Of a stretch of 64,000 nt of DNA, positions 42,785-52,226 are shown piece after piece. The notes under the pieces are model-generated. The model was not told the DNA's origin and made no database searches. It saw only the letters and a program-made list of their open reading frames with translations. The translations under genes were made by a program, and so were the position numbers. Source of the DNA: Syntrophomonadaceae bacterium (GTDB taxonomy: Bacteria > Bacillota > Syntrophomonadia > Syntrophomonadales > DTU052); contig JAAYDA010000037.1 of NCBI GenBank assembly GCA_012729505.1, positions 38,834 to 102,833 on the forward strand. The letters run 5' to 3'. Each line of letters opens with the position of its first letter. Position 1 is the first letter of the stretch.

Positions 42785-43584
42785 GCAGAATTGCTGTACT
42801 TGGCCCTCCGGGGACGTATTCGGAAGAGGCGGCTCGGTCTTGCTGGCCGGATAGCAGAGACTTCATGTTTGCATCTGACATAAGTGAAGTATTCGCAATG
42901 GTGGTTAAAGGCCAGGCTGATGAAGGGTTGGTTCCCATATTCAATAGCTGCTCCGGTTCCATTGGCAAGACTATGCGGGGGCTCATTAACCATGATGTAT
43001 ATATAACCGGACAGTTGATTTTACCTGTCAGACATTGTTTGATGGCTCGTGAGCCATTAAGGATAGAGGAAATTGAGGTTATTATTTCCCAGCCTGAGGC
43101 TTTATTGCAGTGTGAGAATTATATGACCCAACAGGTTAGAGGGGCGCGTAAGGAAATTGTGTTAAGCACTGGGCAGGCAGCCGTTTTTGTTAAACAGGAA
43201 AAGAGAAAAGCGGCGGCTATTGGTTCCAGGAATGCCGCCGGATTCTACGGATTGCAGATAATAGCTGAAGGATTAGAAGATGATAAAGAAAACTGTACCA
43301 CATTTATAAATATTAAACGTGAGCATTTGACTAAGGGGAACAAAATTACGGTTCTTTTCGGAGTTAAAGACTCGCCGGGGACACTTTATCAGGCCCTGGA
43401 GACTTTCGCCAGGCGGGGCATAAATCTTACTAAATTGGAATCCCGTCCGGGAGGGTTTCCGGCCGGAGGGTATATCTTTTATGTAGATATTGAGGGAGGT
43501 GCCGGAGAGCCCGAAATAAATGAAGCTTTACAGGAATTATCAGGACAGGCGGCGTTTTTTAAGTACTTGGGGAGTTATTCCTAA
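42781..43584 (+). CDS. pheA: Prephenate dehydratase-like protein, divergent active site
   Basis: A 267-residue protein with a prephenate dehydratase domain (LGPPGTYSEEAARS at the N-terminus) and a C-terminal ACT domain with the phenylalanine-binding ESRP motif (KLESRPGGFPAGGYIFYVDIEG). It would convert prephenate to phenylpyruvate. Two conserved catalytic-domain motifs are altered: the usual IENS reads VPIFNSCSGSI, and the TRF motif reads NCTTFI, so Arg is Thr. The activity may therefore be reduced or changed; alternatively these are tolerated variants. It overlaps aroF (ATGA) and follows GGGAGG by eight bases. Symbol given by family; the exact function is uncertain. Confidence 0.82.
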   Translation: MSRIAVLGPPGTYSEEAARSCWPDSRDFMFASDISEVFAMVVKGQADEGLVPIFNSCSGSIGKTMRGLINHDVYITGQLILPVRHCLMAREPLRIEEIEVIISQPEALLQCENYMTQQVRGARKEIVLSTGQAAVFVKQEKRKAAAIGSRNAAGFYGLQIIAEGLEDDKENCTTFINIKREHLTKGNKITVLFGVKDSPGTLYQALETFARRGINLTKLESRPGGFPAGGYIFYVDIEGGAGEPEINEALQELSGQAAFFKYLGSYS

Positions 43585-43590
43585 AGAAGA

Positions 43591-43625
43591 CAGGGCCGGG
43601 GGCGGGAAAAGATATCCCGGCCCTG
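43591..43625. terminator. Hairpin between convergent genes
   Basis: CAGGGCCGGG pairs with CCCGGCCCTG around a 15-base loop. No clean T-run follows on either strand. It likely serves as the end of the aroF-pheA transcript. Confidence 0.55.
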
Positions 43626-43627
43626 AG

Positions 43628-44065
43628 TTATGATTGGAGTAGTTCCAAATATTTCGGTTCCTTTTCTATCAGCTGCCGGAAATTGTAGCCGGCGAATTCC
43701 TGGGCTAAGTTTTTTTGGATACCCTGGAGAGTAAAATGGATTGGGCAAAAGCCAGGGCCATGCTTGCTGCAAAAGTCCGGATCGATCAAACAACGATTTA
43801 AGATTATTGGTCCCTCGACAGCCTCCAAAACGTCCAACAAAGTAATAGCTTCAGGTTTTCTGGCCAGTGCATATCCGCCGCCCGCACCACGCTGAGAACG
43901 AATGATTCCGGCCCTGATTAATGAAGGCATGATTTTCAACAGGAAACGAGTGGGGATATGTTCACGCTCAGCAATTGTTTGAGAATCAACGATCATTTCG
44001 TCAGGCTGATGTGCAAGAAACAAAACTGCTCTAAAAGCATAGTCGGTTGCTTGATTTAAAAACAT
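43628..44065 (-). CDS. Rrf2-family transcriptional regulator, Fe-S type
   Basis: A 145-residue Rrf2-family protein. The winged helix (TDYAFRAVLFLAHQP, then IPTRFLLKIMPSLIRAGIIRSQRGAGGGYALAR) is followed by three cysteines, C92, C99 and C107, spaced like the Fe-S cluster ligands of IscR/NsrR-type members. It probably senses Fe-S status, oxygen or nitric oxide. No isc or nitrosative-stress gene is adjacent, so the target is unknown. Confidence 0.88.
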   Translation of the reverse strand: MFLNQATDYAFRAVLFLAHQPDEMIVDSQTIAEREHIPTRFLLKIMPSLIRAGIIRSQRGAGGGYALARKPEAITLLDVLEAVEGPIILNRCLIDPDFCSKHGPGFCPIHFTLQGIQKNLAQEFAGYNFRQLIEKEPKYLELLQS

Positions 44066-44117
44066 ATTAACGTCAATTCCTTTTTATTTATACTACCATA
44101 CTAGTCCTTTATGATAC

Positions 44118-44253
44118 TTTATCCGATGACTAATCTGCCCTAAGACCCCCACCTCTATAGGCGGGGGGTGCCCAAGGGCAGTTAAGTCCCTGGATCCGTG
44201 CGACTAAGATTCAGATGGAGTCAAAACTCCACCTGAATCAAGTCTTACTTTAT
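44118..44253 (+). repeat. Dispersed hairpin repeat, copy 5
   Basis: Full copy, 126 bp between TTTAT pentamers. The inner stem of hairpin 1 reads CCCCCACC/GGCGGGGG, with a different set of pairs from copy 4. It occupies most of the 330-bp gap between the Rrf2 gene and purC; the remaining bases show nothing recognised. Confidence 0.9.
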
Positions 44254-44395
44254 TATTTACGCTGTTATACCTGATTGTCAAATATTATAAGCTTTGGTTT
44301 AGATAAGAGAGGATTCAGGGCGCAAATAAATTACTTGGGGATGATTATTCCGCTATAATATTAACAGTGAAATTCGCCAAGAAGGAGATGAATGA

Positions 44396-45082
44396 ATGAA
44401 ACTTGTTTATAAGGGTAAGACCAAAGACGTATTTGCCATGGATAATGGTAATTATCTGCTGCAATTCAAAGATGATGTTACCGGTGCCGACGGAGTCTTT
44501 GATCCGGGCTCTAATACTGTAGGGTTGTCCATTGAAGGGGCGGGCCGGGCGGGACTGCGTCTGACCAAGTTCTTTTTTGAAGCATTGAGGGAAAAAGGAA
44601 TTCCCACTCATTATATAGATGCCAATATAGAAGATGTTACCATGACGGTAATGCCGGCCGCGACTTTCGGCAAAGGACTGGAAGTAATCTGCCGTTATCG
44701 GGCAGTGGGCAGTTTTCTTCGCCGATATGGGGCTTATATTGAATCCGGCCAACATCTGGATGCATTTGTGGAAATCACTCTTAAGGATGATGCCCGGGAA
44801 GATCCTCCCATTACAGAAGATGCTTTGGATATGCTGGGAATATTGTCTCATGATGAATATGCGGTATTAAAGGATTTGACCCGGAGAATCGCGGCAGTAG
44901 TCAAAGAAGAGCTGGAGAAAAAGGGTATTGAGTTATATGATATTAAATTTGAATTCGGCCGGGTGGGAAACCGACAGCAGATTGTTTTAATAGATGAGAT
45001 TTCGGGCGGCAATATGAGGGCATATAAAGATGGAGTACACCTTCAGCCGCTGGACTTAGTAAGGCTGATGTTAGAGGGATAA
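44396..45082 (+). CDS. purC: Phosphoribosylaminoimidazole-succinocarboxamide synthase (SAICAR synthase)
   Basis: A 228-residue PurC-type enzyme ligating aspartate to CAIR with ATP in purine synthesis. Motifs: YKGKTKDVF at the N-terminus, ICRYRAVGSFLRRYG, and DIKFEFGR with IVLIDEISGGNMR at the C-terminus. It is slightly shorter than the usual 235-240 residues but seems complete. No other pur gene is in the window. ATG 44396 is eight bases after AAGGAG; another ATG four bases earlier is out of frame. Confidence 0.93.
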   Translation: MKLVYKGKTKDVFAMDNGNYLLQFKDDVTGADGVFDPGSNTVGLSIEGAGRAGLRLTKFFFEALREKGIPTHYIDANIEDVTMTVMPAATFGKGLEVICRYRAVGSFLRRYGAYIESGQHLDAFVEITLKDDAREDPPITEDALDMLGILSHDEYAVLKDLTRRIAAVVKEELEKKGIELYDIKFEFGRVGNRQQIVLIDEISGGNMRAYKDGVHLQPLDLVRLMLEG

Positions 45083-45174
45083 GGCTTGTTGCGGGCCAGC
45101 AGGCTCAGAAATCCAGCATTAATCTTTTGTTGAGATACAGCGACAACATAGTTAAGTCAAAAATCATTAGACAC

Positions 45175-47082
45175 CTATGAATATAGCTGATGGATGTCAA
45201 GGGCAAAGTTTTTATAAATTGTATCTCGTTTGAGATTCATTCTAGGCGTCATTTCGTCGGCTTCAGCAGTAAACCGCCTGTTAATGATGGTATACCGTTG
45301 AATCGATTCGTGCTCCGGCAGCTGGCGATTCGCCTGCTGGATTTCTGTGTCAATGACATCCATAAGCCGCTTATGGCCGATGAAGCCGGAACCTGCTTTG
45401 ATGCATGTGCGTACCCCTCCTATATTCATGAATTGCATATCAGCCTCATTATATTGCAGACCTTCTTCTTCGAAAAGCTTTATGAAGGCATCGAAATTAG
45501 GCACGATTAAGGCGGTGATATACTTCTGTCCGTGGCCATACACGCATATTTGTGAAATATAATTGCTGAGAGAAAAAAGGTTTTCCACTTTAGTCATTAT
45601 CACTCGTTCCCCATTCTCAAGAAACAACATATCTCTTGTGCGCCCCACAAATTGCAGGTATCCATTGGGCAGCATTTCAACTAAATCACCGGTTTTAAAA
45701 AATCTATTCGGAGTAAATGCTTCTTCGGTGAATTCAGGATCGTTCCAGTATTCCTTGAACAGGGTCTGACCTCGCACTGCAAATTCCCCATTAGGCAAGA
45801 CCTTTGCTTCATCCTCTGTAACCAAACATCCTATTGAACCCGGCAAAATCTTTTTTGAGGGATTTGCCAGAAAAGCAGTCACGGTCCCTGCGGTTTCATT
45901 AATGCCATAGCCGTCATATATCATGACCCCGGAGGCTAAAAACATTCGGTAAAGCTCGGGAGAGAGGGGGCGGGCCCCGGAAAAAGAGAAACGGTGTTTA
46001 CTGCCCATCATTGCCTTGAATTGGCGAAAGATGTTCTCGCTGGCCATAAGCTTATTCCTCAAATCAGGAGATAAAGTTTTGCCCATATTATCTCCCGGTA
46101 TGTCTATGCATCCATCTTCATCTTCCCAAAATTCAGTTAGCTCCTGGGCGGTATTTACCGCCGCGTCAAAAGCCCTTTGATCTTCGGGAGTTTTTGAGTA
46201 GTTTTCTCTGACGGTCATAAATACTTGTTCTAAAACACCGGGCACGGTGCAAAAAACAGTGGGATGAAAAACCTGGATGTCCTTAATGATGGAAGAAAGC
46301 TTTTCTGAATAGGCAATGGTGGCGCCAACGCTCAATGCCAGCATTTGCGAGAGCAGCCTCTCATAGAGATAGGAGAGTGAAATTACCGATAAAAAAATGT
46401 CCTTGACCGATAGCGGCGGAGATATGCGAAGATCCCTTAACAAGCCGGCGTTAATACTGTTGTGGGTGTGGACCACCCCCCGGCGCCGGCCTGAAATACC
46501 GGAGCTGTATACCATCGTCGCACGGTCGTGCAGCCCTACAGATTGCCAGCGCTCATCGTAGGCTTCGGGATGCCGAAGCAGGAATCTTGCTCCTAATTCC
46601 CGCACCTGGGAGAGATTTAAAATATCGGGATGGCTGCCGGCAAAATTGTTCTGCATCACGATCACCTTTTCCAAACGCGGCAGTTCATTCCGCATGTTAA
46701 GAACTTTGATGAGATTGACCGTGTCGTCTACATAAAGGATTCTAGTGCCTGAGTCATTAATAATATAAGCCATTTCCCGCTGAGAGAGCCGAGGGTAAAT
46801 CGCTACTGTTACAGCGCCGGCATTTAAGATAGAAAAGTCTGCCCACAGCCATTGGGGACAGTTTCGGGCCATAATAGCTACGCGGTCCTGCTTAACCACG
46901 TTCAGGCACATTAATCCCGAGGTAAGCTCTCTAACCACCTGTCCTACCTCTGTATAGTTTAAAGAAGCCGTTGTTTCAGGTCCGGTTTGCCACCATTGGC
47001 AGCGACAGTCACCATACCTGGCCACTACACTGTCAAACATCCGGGGCAGTGTTTCCCGCACCAAATGCTGCCGGTTGTCCAT
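45175..47082 (-). CDS. AMP-dependent acyl-CoA synthetase/ligase-like protein
   Basis: A 635-residue adenylate-forming protein of the long-chain acyl-CoA synthetase type. The C-terminal domain hinge is GRTRDMLFLENGERV and the C-terminal lysine is kept in MTPRMNLKRD. The P-loop motif is unusual: where the family reads YSSGTTGxPKG, this protein reads YSSGISGRRRG, with the Thr-Thr and the Pro-Lys lost. The segment YDGYGINETAG keeps the conserved Tyr-Gly and Glu. It may be a divergent ligase with altered ATP binding or substrate. It lies 37 bases downstream of the PAS/sigma-54 activator gene on the same strand, probably co-transcribed. Confidence 0.8.
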   Translation of the reverse strand: MDNRQHLVRETLPRMFDSVVARYGDCRCQWWQTGPETTASLNYTEVGQVVRELTSGLMCLNVVKQDRVAIMARNCPQWLWADFSILNAGAVTVAIYPRLSQREMAYIINDSGTRILYVDDTVNLIKVLNMRNELPRLEKVIVMQNNFAGSHPDILNLSQVRELGARFLLRHPEAYDERWQSVGLHDRATMVYSSGISGRRRGVVHTHNSINAGLLRDLRISPPLSVKDIFLSVISLSYLYERLLSQMLALSVGATIAYSEKLSSIIKDIQVFHPTVFCTVPGVLEQVFMTVRENYSKTPEDQRAFDAAVNTAQELTEFWEDEDGCIDIPGDNMGKTLSPDLRNKLMASENIFRQFKAMMGSKHRFSFSGARPLSPELYRMFLASGVMIYDGYGINETAGTVTAFLANPSKKILPGSIGCLVTEDEAKVLPNGEFAVRGQTLFKEYWNDPEFTEEAFTPNRFFKTGDLVEMLPNGYLQFVGRTRDMLFLENGERVIMTKVENLFSLSNYISQICVYGHGQKYITALIVPNFDAFIKLFEEEGLQYNEADMQFMNIGGVRTCIKAGSGFIGHKRLMDVIDTEIQQANRQLPEHESIQRYTIINRRFTAEADEMTPRMNLKRDTIYKNFALDIHQLYS

Positions 47083-47119
47083 ACTTCACCTCCAGCAATT
47101 CCAAATATCTGATTTTCCT

Positions 47120-48490
47120 CTAAGAAAGTCCCAGTTCCTTAAGTTTTTTGTAAAAGGTGGTTCGGCTTATATTCAGCATTTGACAAGCTTTGGTTTTGTT
47201 GCCCCCTGTTTTTTCCAGAGCCTCAAGAATTACTATTCGTTCAGCTTCCAGCCGGGCCTCTTTAATGCTGGGGTGCTCCTTAAAGTCATTAATATCGACA
47301 TTGTAAGGTGGCAGTTCACTATTAATAAAGTGTATGTCTTCGGGCCTGATCAACCCGACCTTGGCGTGAAGACAGGCCCGCTGTACGGTATTCTTTAGTT
47401 CTCTTACATTACCCGGCCAGTCATACTTCATGAGTTTGGCCAAGGCTTCTTTGCTCAGGGCTGTAACATTGGTGTCTGATTCCTGATTAAACTGGGTCAT
47501 AAAATGAAAACTAAGTGATGGAATATCCTCCAGGCGTTCACGCAGAGGAGGCACACGTACTGAGAAGACATTAAGCCTGTAGTAGAGGTCTTCTCTGAAG
47601 GAGCCCTGTTTTATCGAAGTTCTCAGATCTATATTACAGGCGGAAATAATCCTGACATTAATGGTCTTTACGGTTGTTCCGCCGACTCGTTCTATTTCCC
47701 GGTCCTCCAAGAAGCGTAACAGCTTCGCCTGCGAGTTAGAGGTAAGTTCGCTTACTTCATCCAGGAAGAGGGTGCCGCCGTCTGCAACCTCAAATTTCCC
47801 GGGTTTTCCGTTTGCTCTTGCGCCCGTAAAAGCACCGGCCTCATAGCCGAAAAGCTCTGACTCTATGAGAGTATCAGGAATTCCTGCACAGTTGATAGTA
47901 ACAAATGGGCCGTTATTTCTAAAGCTGTCATGGTGGATGGCGTGAGCGAATAGTTCTTTGCCGGTTCCGGTTTCACCGAAGATGAAGGCGGGGGAATTGG
48001 TGGTTGCAATATCCCAGGCAACTCGTTTGGCCTTTACTATAGCCAGGCTGTTGCCGATGATGGAATCAAAAGAGTACTTGTGGCTCGAATTATTTCCAGC
48101 TTCCTGCGGGAGGCTCAATTCCCGCTTATGATGAAGCAGTGCTTCAAATTGTTTAAACGCCACCAGAATCAGGGCGCCTGCCAAGAGTTTGTCTCGAAAG
48201 ACCGGCAGTTGAAAGGTGACAAGCTCATGGCCGCCTATATTCCAGGGTGTGCCCATTTGCGGCATCCCGGTCTCAAGCACTTGCCGAATACCGCTGCTCA
48301 ACACGAATTCTTCCAATGTACTATGGGGCAAGTTATTACCCCATGTTTTGGTTAGATATGTTTGTAAATGAGGGCTTACGAATAGGATCTGATTTTTCGT
48401 ATTTATAACAATTACGCCGCCATAGTCATTCAGGGCATTCTCTATCCATTCATATACCTCGGAAAACATTACGCGGTCCTCAGATTCCAT
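47120..48490 (-). CDS. Sigma-54-dependent activator with PAS domain
   Basis: A 456-residue enhancer-binding protein. N-terminal sensory part with a PAS-like domain (about 10-130: GGVIVINTKNQILFVSPH), AAA+ domain (about 145-380) with Walker A GETGTGKE, the sigma-54 contact loop GAFTGA, Walker B GGTLFLDEV and the arginine finger region FREDLYYRLNVF, and a Fis-type helix-turn-helix (GGNKTKACQMLNISRTTFYKKL). It is divergent from an operon with a near-perfect -24/-12 promoter, which it should activate. The inducer is probably a small acid or acyl-CoA; inferred. Confidence 0.93.
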   Translation of the reverse strand: MESEDRVMFSEVYEWIENALNDYGGVIVINTKNQILFVSPHLQTYLTKTWGNNLPHSTLEEFVLSSGIRQVLETGMPQMGTPWNIGGHELVTFQLPVFRDKLLAGALILVAFKQFEALLHHKRELSLPQEAGNNSSHKYSFDSIIGNSLAIVKAKRVAWDIATTNSPAFIFGETGTGKELFAHAIHHDSFRNNGPFVTINCAGIPDTLIESELFGYEAGAFTGARANGKPGKFEVADGGTLFLDEVSELTSNSQAKLLRFLEDREIERVGGTTVKTINVRIISACNIDLRTSIKQGSFREDLYYRLNVFSVRVPPLRERLEDIPSLSFHFMTQFNQESDTNVTALSKEALAKLMKYDWPGNVRELKNTVQRACLHAKVGLIRPEDIHFINSELPPYNVDINDFKEHPSIKEARLEAERIVILEALEKTGGNKTKACQMLNISRTTFYKKLKELGLS

Positions 48491-48706
48491 CCTCTATCCC
48501 TTCCCATCTCAATAAGTATGTCATTTATTACACGAGAAGTTCTTCTTCAGGGATCTTGATCAATAATGTACTAATTATAACACACTATTAATATGTATGG
48601 TTATTGTTTACAAATTAAGAGTGTTCAATATTATACAATTTAGCCGGGCGGATAAAGCAAATTACAATCTTCTCCTGTTTATCATAATTATAGTGTAATT
48701 TTGAAG

Positions 48707-48740
48707 GAACACATTGTTTGTTTATGGGAACAAACTGTTC
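48707..48740 (+). promoter_or_regulatory. Candidate upstream activator sequence
   Basis: An imperfect inverted repeat (GAACA..TGTTTGTT and AACAAAC..GTTC) centred about 118 bp before the -24/-12 promoter, in the range for sigma-54 enhancer sites. A third related GTTC element follows near 48752. Probably bound by the divergent activator. Confidence 0.5.
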
Positions 48741-48840
48741 GGAAATAAACACGTTCAGACACAAGGCTGTTTTATACTGATAAACGTCTTCGAGCTTATA
48801 TATGGCGGAAAAATGCCGCGCAATATTCAGAGACTAAGAA

Positions 48841-48856
48841 TGGCACGTTCTTTGCA
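48841..48856 (+). promoter_or_regulatory. Sigma-54 promoter
   Basis: TGGCAC, five bases, TTGCA: a complete match to the TGGCAC-N5-TTGCA consensus with invariant GG and GC in place. About 196 bp upstream of the acyl-CoA ligase ATG. No competing sigma-A promoter stands out in 48491-49052. Confidence 0.85.
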
Positions 48857-49052
48857 TAATATTATTGATGGAAGCATTTGCATAGTTTAATATAATGCAT
48901 TGCTCGTCACCAGGTTGGTTGTGTAATCACGGTCTCCAAAGTATAGTTTATTTAAGCTGCTCTCTCATAGGCAATATAAGATGAAAGGAATGATGCCTGC
49001 CATAATGCCTGGAAATATGCTTGTCAGGAATAATATTATTGGAGGGACTTAA

Positions 49053-50657
49053 ATGACAGAACTACTGAAAATGCCCATTATCGCACTTGAGGATCAACAA
49101 TACCTGAAAGGAAAACAACTATCTTTCAACAGCGTGTCTGAGATGTTCGTGCAGCGGACCAAGGAAAATCCTGACACCCTTTATGTCAAGTTCTATGATC
49201 AGAAGATTACTTATCAACAAACTAATGATCGAGCTAACCAGGTAGCCAACTTCTTGAAAGAAAAAGGAGTATCCAAAGGGGATATCGTTTCAGTTATGGT
49301 TATGAATTCCCCCGAAGTATATTACTGTATGTTTGGAGCTCAAAAGCTTGGAGCTATTGCGGGTGGAGTCAATTATATGCTGAAGGGACCGGAAATTGCT
49401 TACGTTATTGATGACTGCAAGCCCAAAGTAGCCTTCGTTAGCAGTGAGTTCATGGCTGAGTACGCCCGGGGCTGGGAATTAGCTCAGCATAAGCCCCTGG
49501 TAGTGGAGGTTGTGACCGGGATAGATCATGGGACTAACATCGCCTCTTTAAAGCTGACTGATATTCTAGGCACTTATCCTACCGACGAAGCTCTGGTGCC
49601 CCAGGCCCTTGATGACCCATTCATGCTGCTCTATTCATCGGGTACCACCGGTATGCCAAAAGGAATATTGCTAACCAACCAGGGTGAACTCTCCATATGC
49701 CGGGACATAAACCGCATTGGTCTGGTGACGGGCGGAGACACCATGATGATCCAGCTGCCCATGTTCCACACTAATCCCCTTTGTGTATGGACCTATCCCA
49801 TGGCTTACGGCGGTCAGACTATTTGCATCAGAAAAGCTTTTTCACCGGTAGAATTCTGGCCCGCCATTATTGAACATGAAGTAACCATCCTTATGGCGGT
49901 TCCAACTATGTATGACTATGTCTACAACACCATTGACCCCAGTACCGTGGATGTGTCCAAGCTTAAACTAAAATTCTCATTTTCCGGTGCTGCCCCGCTG
50001 CCGGTCAACCTTATTGAAGGCTTCAAAGAGAAATTCAATGTCGTTATTGTTGAAGGTTATGGTTTAACCGAGGTTACTGGTGTCAGCACCTGTAATCCGC
50101 CAATAGGCAAACGGAAATATGGATCCATTGGAGTACCTTACCCCGAACAGGAATTGGCCATCATGGACGACAACAACAATATCCTGCCTCCGGGTGAAAA
50201 AGGCGAGATCTGTACCAGGGGAGATGCCAACATGCTTGGTTATCTGAACAACCCTGAAGCGACTGCGGAAACAATCAGGGACGGATGGCTCCATACCGGT
50301 GATATGGGCTACATGGACGAAGAGGGATTTTTCTACGTTTCCGGACGCAAAAAGGAGATGATTAATCGGGGCGGTGAGAATATCTACCCGCGGGAAATCG
50401 AAATCCCCTTGGAAAAGCACCCCAAGATCGCAGACGTTGCAGTCATCGGCGTACCTGATCAGGCTTTAGGGGAACGAGTGCGGGCCTGTATCGTCTTGTT
50501 CGAGCCTGGTTCACTTACCGCTGCTGAAGTAAAAGAATATTTATCCGACAAAATTGCTAAGTATAAAATCCCCGAGTATATCGAATTTATGACCGAACTG
50601 CCAAAGAACCCGACCGGCAAAATATTGAAGCAGGATTTGAAAAAGATGTTTCAATAA
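49053..50657 (+). CDS. Acyl-CoA synthetase (AMP-forming)
   Basis: A 534-residue AMP-dependent ligase. The ATP motif YSSGTTGMPKG is intact (unlike the divergent neighbour), as are EGYGLTE, the hinge SGRKKEMINRGGENIYP and the C-terminal catalytic Lys in NPTGKILK. It activates a carboxylic acid to its CoA ester; medium-chain or aromatic acids are plausible but not determined. Together with the MFS transporter downstream and the activator upstream, it is the first step of uptake and activation of an acid substrate. Confidence 0.93.
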   Translation: MTELLKMPIIALEDQQYLKGKQLSFNSVSEMFVQRTKENPDTLYVKFYDQKITYQQTNDRANQVANFLKEKGVSKGDIVSVMVMNSPEVYYCMFGAQKLGAIAGGVNYMLKGPEIAYVIDDCKPKVAFVSSEFMAEYARGWELAQHKPLVVEVVTGIDHGTNIASLKLTDILGTYPTDEALVPQALDDPFMLLYSSGTTGMPKGILLTNQGELSICRDINRIGLVTGGDTMMIQLPMFHTNPLCVWTYPMAYGGQTICIRKAFSPVEFWPAIIEHEVTILMAVPTMYDYVYNTIDPSTVDVSKLKLKFSFSGAAPLPVNLIEGFKEKFNVVIVEGYGLTEVTGVSTCNPPIGKRKYGSIGVPYPEQELAIMDDNNNILPPGEKGEICTRGDANMLGYLNNPEATAETIRDGWLHTGDMGYMDEEGFFYVSGRKKEMINRGGENIYPREIEIPLEKHPKIADVAVIGVPDQALGERVRACIVLFEPGSLTAAEVKEYLSDKIAKYKIPEYIEFMTELPKNPTGKILKQDLKKMFQ

Positions 50658-50688
50658 ATTTCATAGTATTGGACTAGTGGATAATTAA

Positions 50689-50723
50689 AAGCCTAAATTG
50701 GCGTCAGGCTTGTTTTTAAGTTT
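50689..50723 (+). terminator. Terminator or attenuator between ligase and transporter genes
   Basis: AAGCCT pairs with AGGCTT, followed by TTTTTAAGTTTTTT. It would reduce readthrough from the ligase gene into the MFS gene. The rest of 50658-50889 shows nothing recognised. Confidence 0.7.
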
Positions 50724-50889
50724 TTTGCCGAAAGTTTAATCGCAATATTATGGAGCTAAAGCTGGACAGAGCTTGCCGGATTAATAAACGGCTCGCTCTA
50801 TTCCGGCATACAGAGAGATTATGGAGAAATATCGGATAATGCCAAGGGTTCCCATAAGATAATGATAAATAAAAAGGGGAGGTATTTTA

Positions 50890-52143
50890 ATGGAACAGAA
50901 AGGTAAATTGTTTTATGGCTGGTGGATTGTTGCTGCCTGTTTTATCCTAATGTTTGCGGGGGTTGGTATTCTTATTAATACTTACGGAGTATTGTTCGGT
51001 GGCATTCTGGCAGACACGAGCTTTTCCCGGGGGGGACTGGGACTTTATTTCACCATTATGTCGCTGGCTATAATGGTGGCATCTCCCTTCCTGGGAAGAA
51101 TGCTGGTCAAATACAACACTCAATTAGTCATGACGGTATGTATAGTCATTACGGGACTTGCCTTCATGGCCTTCTCTCAAGCCACTCAATTATGGCATTT
51201 TTATTTGATTGCTATTATTGCCGGAGTATTTGGGGCAGGGACCTCGACCTTGCCGGCCTCCCTCCTGATTACCAACTGGTTTAATGATAAACGGGGTACG
51301 GCTATGGGTATTGCCTTTACCGGCAGCGGTATCGGCGGTATGCTTTGCAATCCGCTGGCCCAATCTGTTATCAACGCTTATGGCTGGCAGATGGCCTATG
51401 TCATTTTGGGCCTGATATTCTTGGTGATCATGATACCCATGGCTTTGTTTGTAATTAAACTACACCCCTCACAAAAAGGGCTTGTACCTCTGGGCGCAGA
51501 GAAAGAAGCAGAAGCTGGTAGTGCTCCGTCGGCAACGGTAGTGGGCCTGACCGCCGGAGAAGTCACGAAAAGCCCGGTATTCTGGTTATTAGGACTCAGT
51601 CTGTTTCTTACCATGTTCTTATTCCTCGGTGTTCAAAACAATATTCCCATCTGGATGCAGGACATGGGCCATACCCCCGCCGTGGCAGCTTCTATCATGG
51701 CGGCCTATATGGGAGTCCTGGTAGTGGGTAAAATGGTGGTCGGTGCAATACTGGACAAATTTGGCGCCAAAGTCGGGATAACCTTCTGCATGGGATTAGT
51801 AGTAGTAGCACTGTTCTTCTTTATAAATGGCGGATCTATGGTTATGGCAGGATTGTTTGTTCTGGCCTTTGCTATGGGAGGGCCTGTGGCTACCGTATGG
51901 CCCTCTTTTATTGCGGGACATTTGTACGGCAACCTTGATTATGGGACAATATATGGGTTCGTGCAAATCTTTGTTACCCTGGGAATGGCATTTGCCATGC
52001 CCGTTACCGGCGCGGTTTATGACAGTACCGGCAGCCTGATGCCTGTATGGTATGTGTTTATGGCGCTGGGCGTAGTAGTACTCCTGATGTTCTATCTCGT
52101 CCTGGGCAGACAGCCAAAGCTCAAGGAGCAGTGGCACAGCTAG
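50890..52143 (+). CDS. MFS transporter, oxalate:formate antiporter-like
   Basis: A 417-residue major facilitator protein with twelve hydrophobic helices in two six-helix halves. The pattern (YGWWIVAACFILMFAGVGILINTYGVLFG, and NIPIWMQDMGHTPAVAASIMAAYMG in the second half) resembles the OxlT/monocarboxylate family. It should carry an organic anion; next to the acyl-CoA ligase, a monocarboxylate is likely. ATG 50890 is preceded by GGGGAGG. Confidence 0.88.
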   Translation: MEQKGKLFYGWWIVAACFILMFAGVGILINTYGVLFGGILADTSFSRGGLGLYFTIMSLAIMVASPFLGRMLVKYNTQLVMTVCIVITGLAFMAFSQATQLWHFYLIAIIAGVFGAGTSTLPASLLITNWFNDKRGTAMGIAFTGSGIGGMLCNPLAQSVINAYGWQMAYVILGLIFLVIMIPMALFVIKLHPSQKGLVPLGAEKEAEAGSAPSATVVGLTAGEVTKSPVFWLLGLSLFLTMFLFLGVQNNIPIWMQDMGHTPAVAASIMAAYMGVLVVGKMVVGAILDKFGAKVGITFCMGLVVVALFFFINGGSMVMAGLFVLAFAMGGPVATVWPSFIAGHLYGNLDYGTIYGFVQIFVTLGMAFAMPVTGAVYDSTGSLMPVWYVFMALGVVVLLMFYLVLGRQPKLKEQWHS

Positions 52144-52201
52144 GCAATTTAAAAAGAACCACTGCCGGTTCTCACTTTTATAATAAGAAATTACCCTACA
52201 C

Positions 52202-52226
52202 GGGGGTGCTGATGCTAAGCACCCCC
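52202..52226 (+). terminator. Terminator after the MFS gene
   Basis: GGGGGTGCT pairs with AGCACCCCC and a pyrimidine-rich stretch follows. The remaining part of the 309-bp gap up to 52452 shows nothing recognised. Confidence 0.6.
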
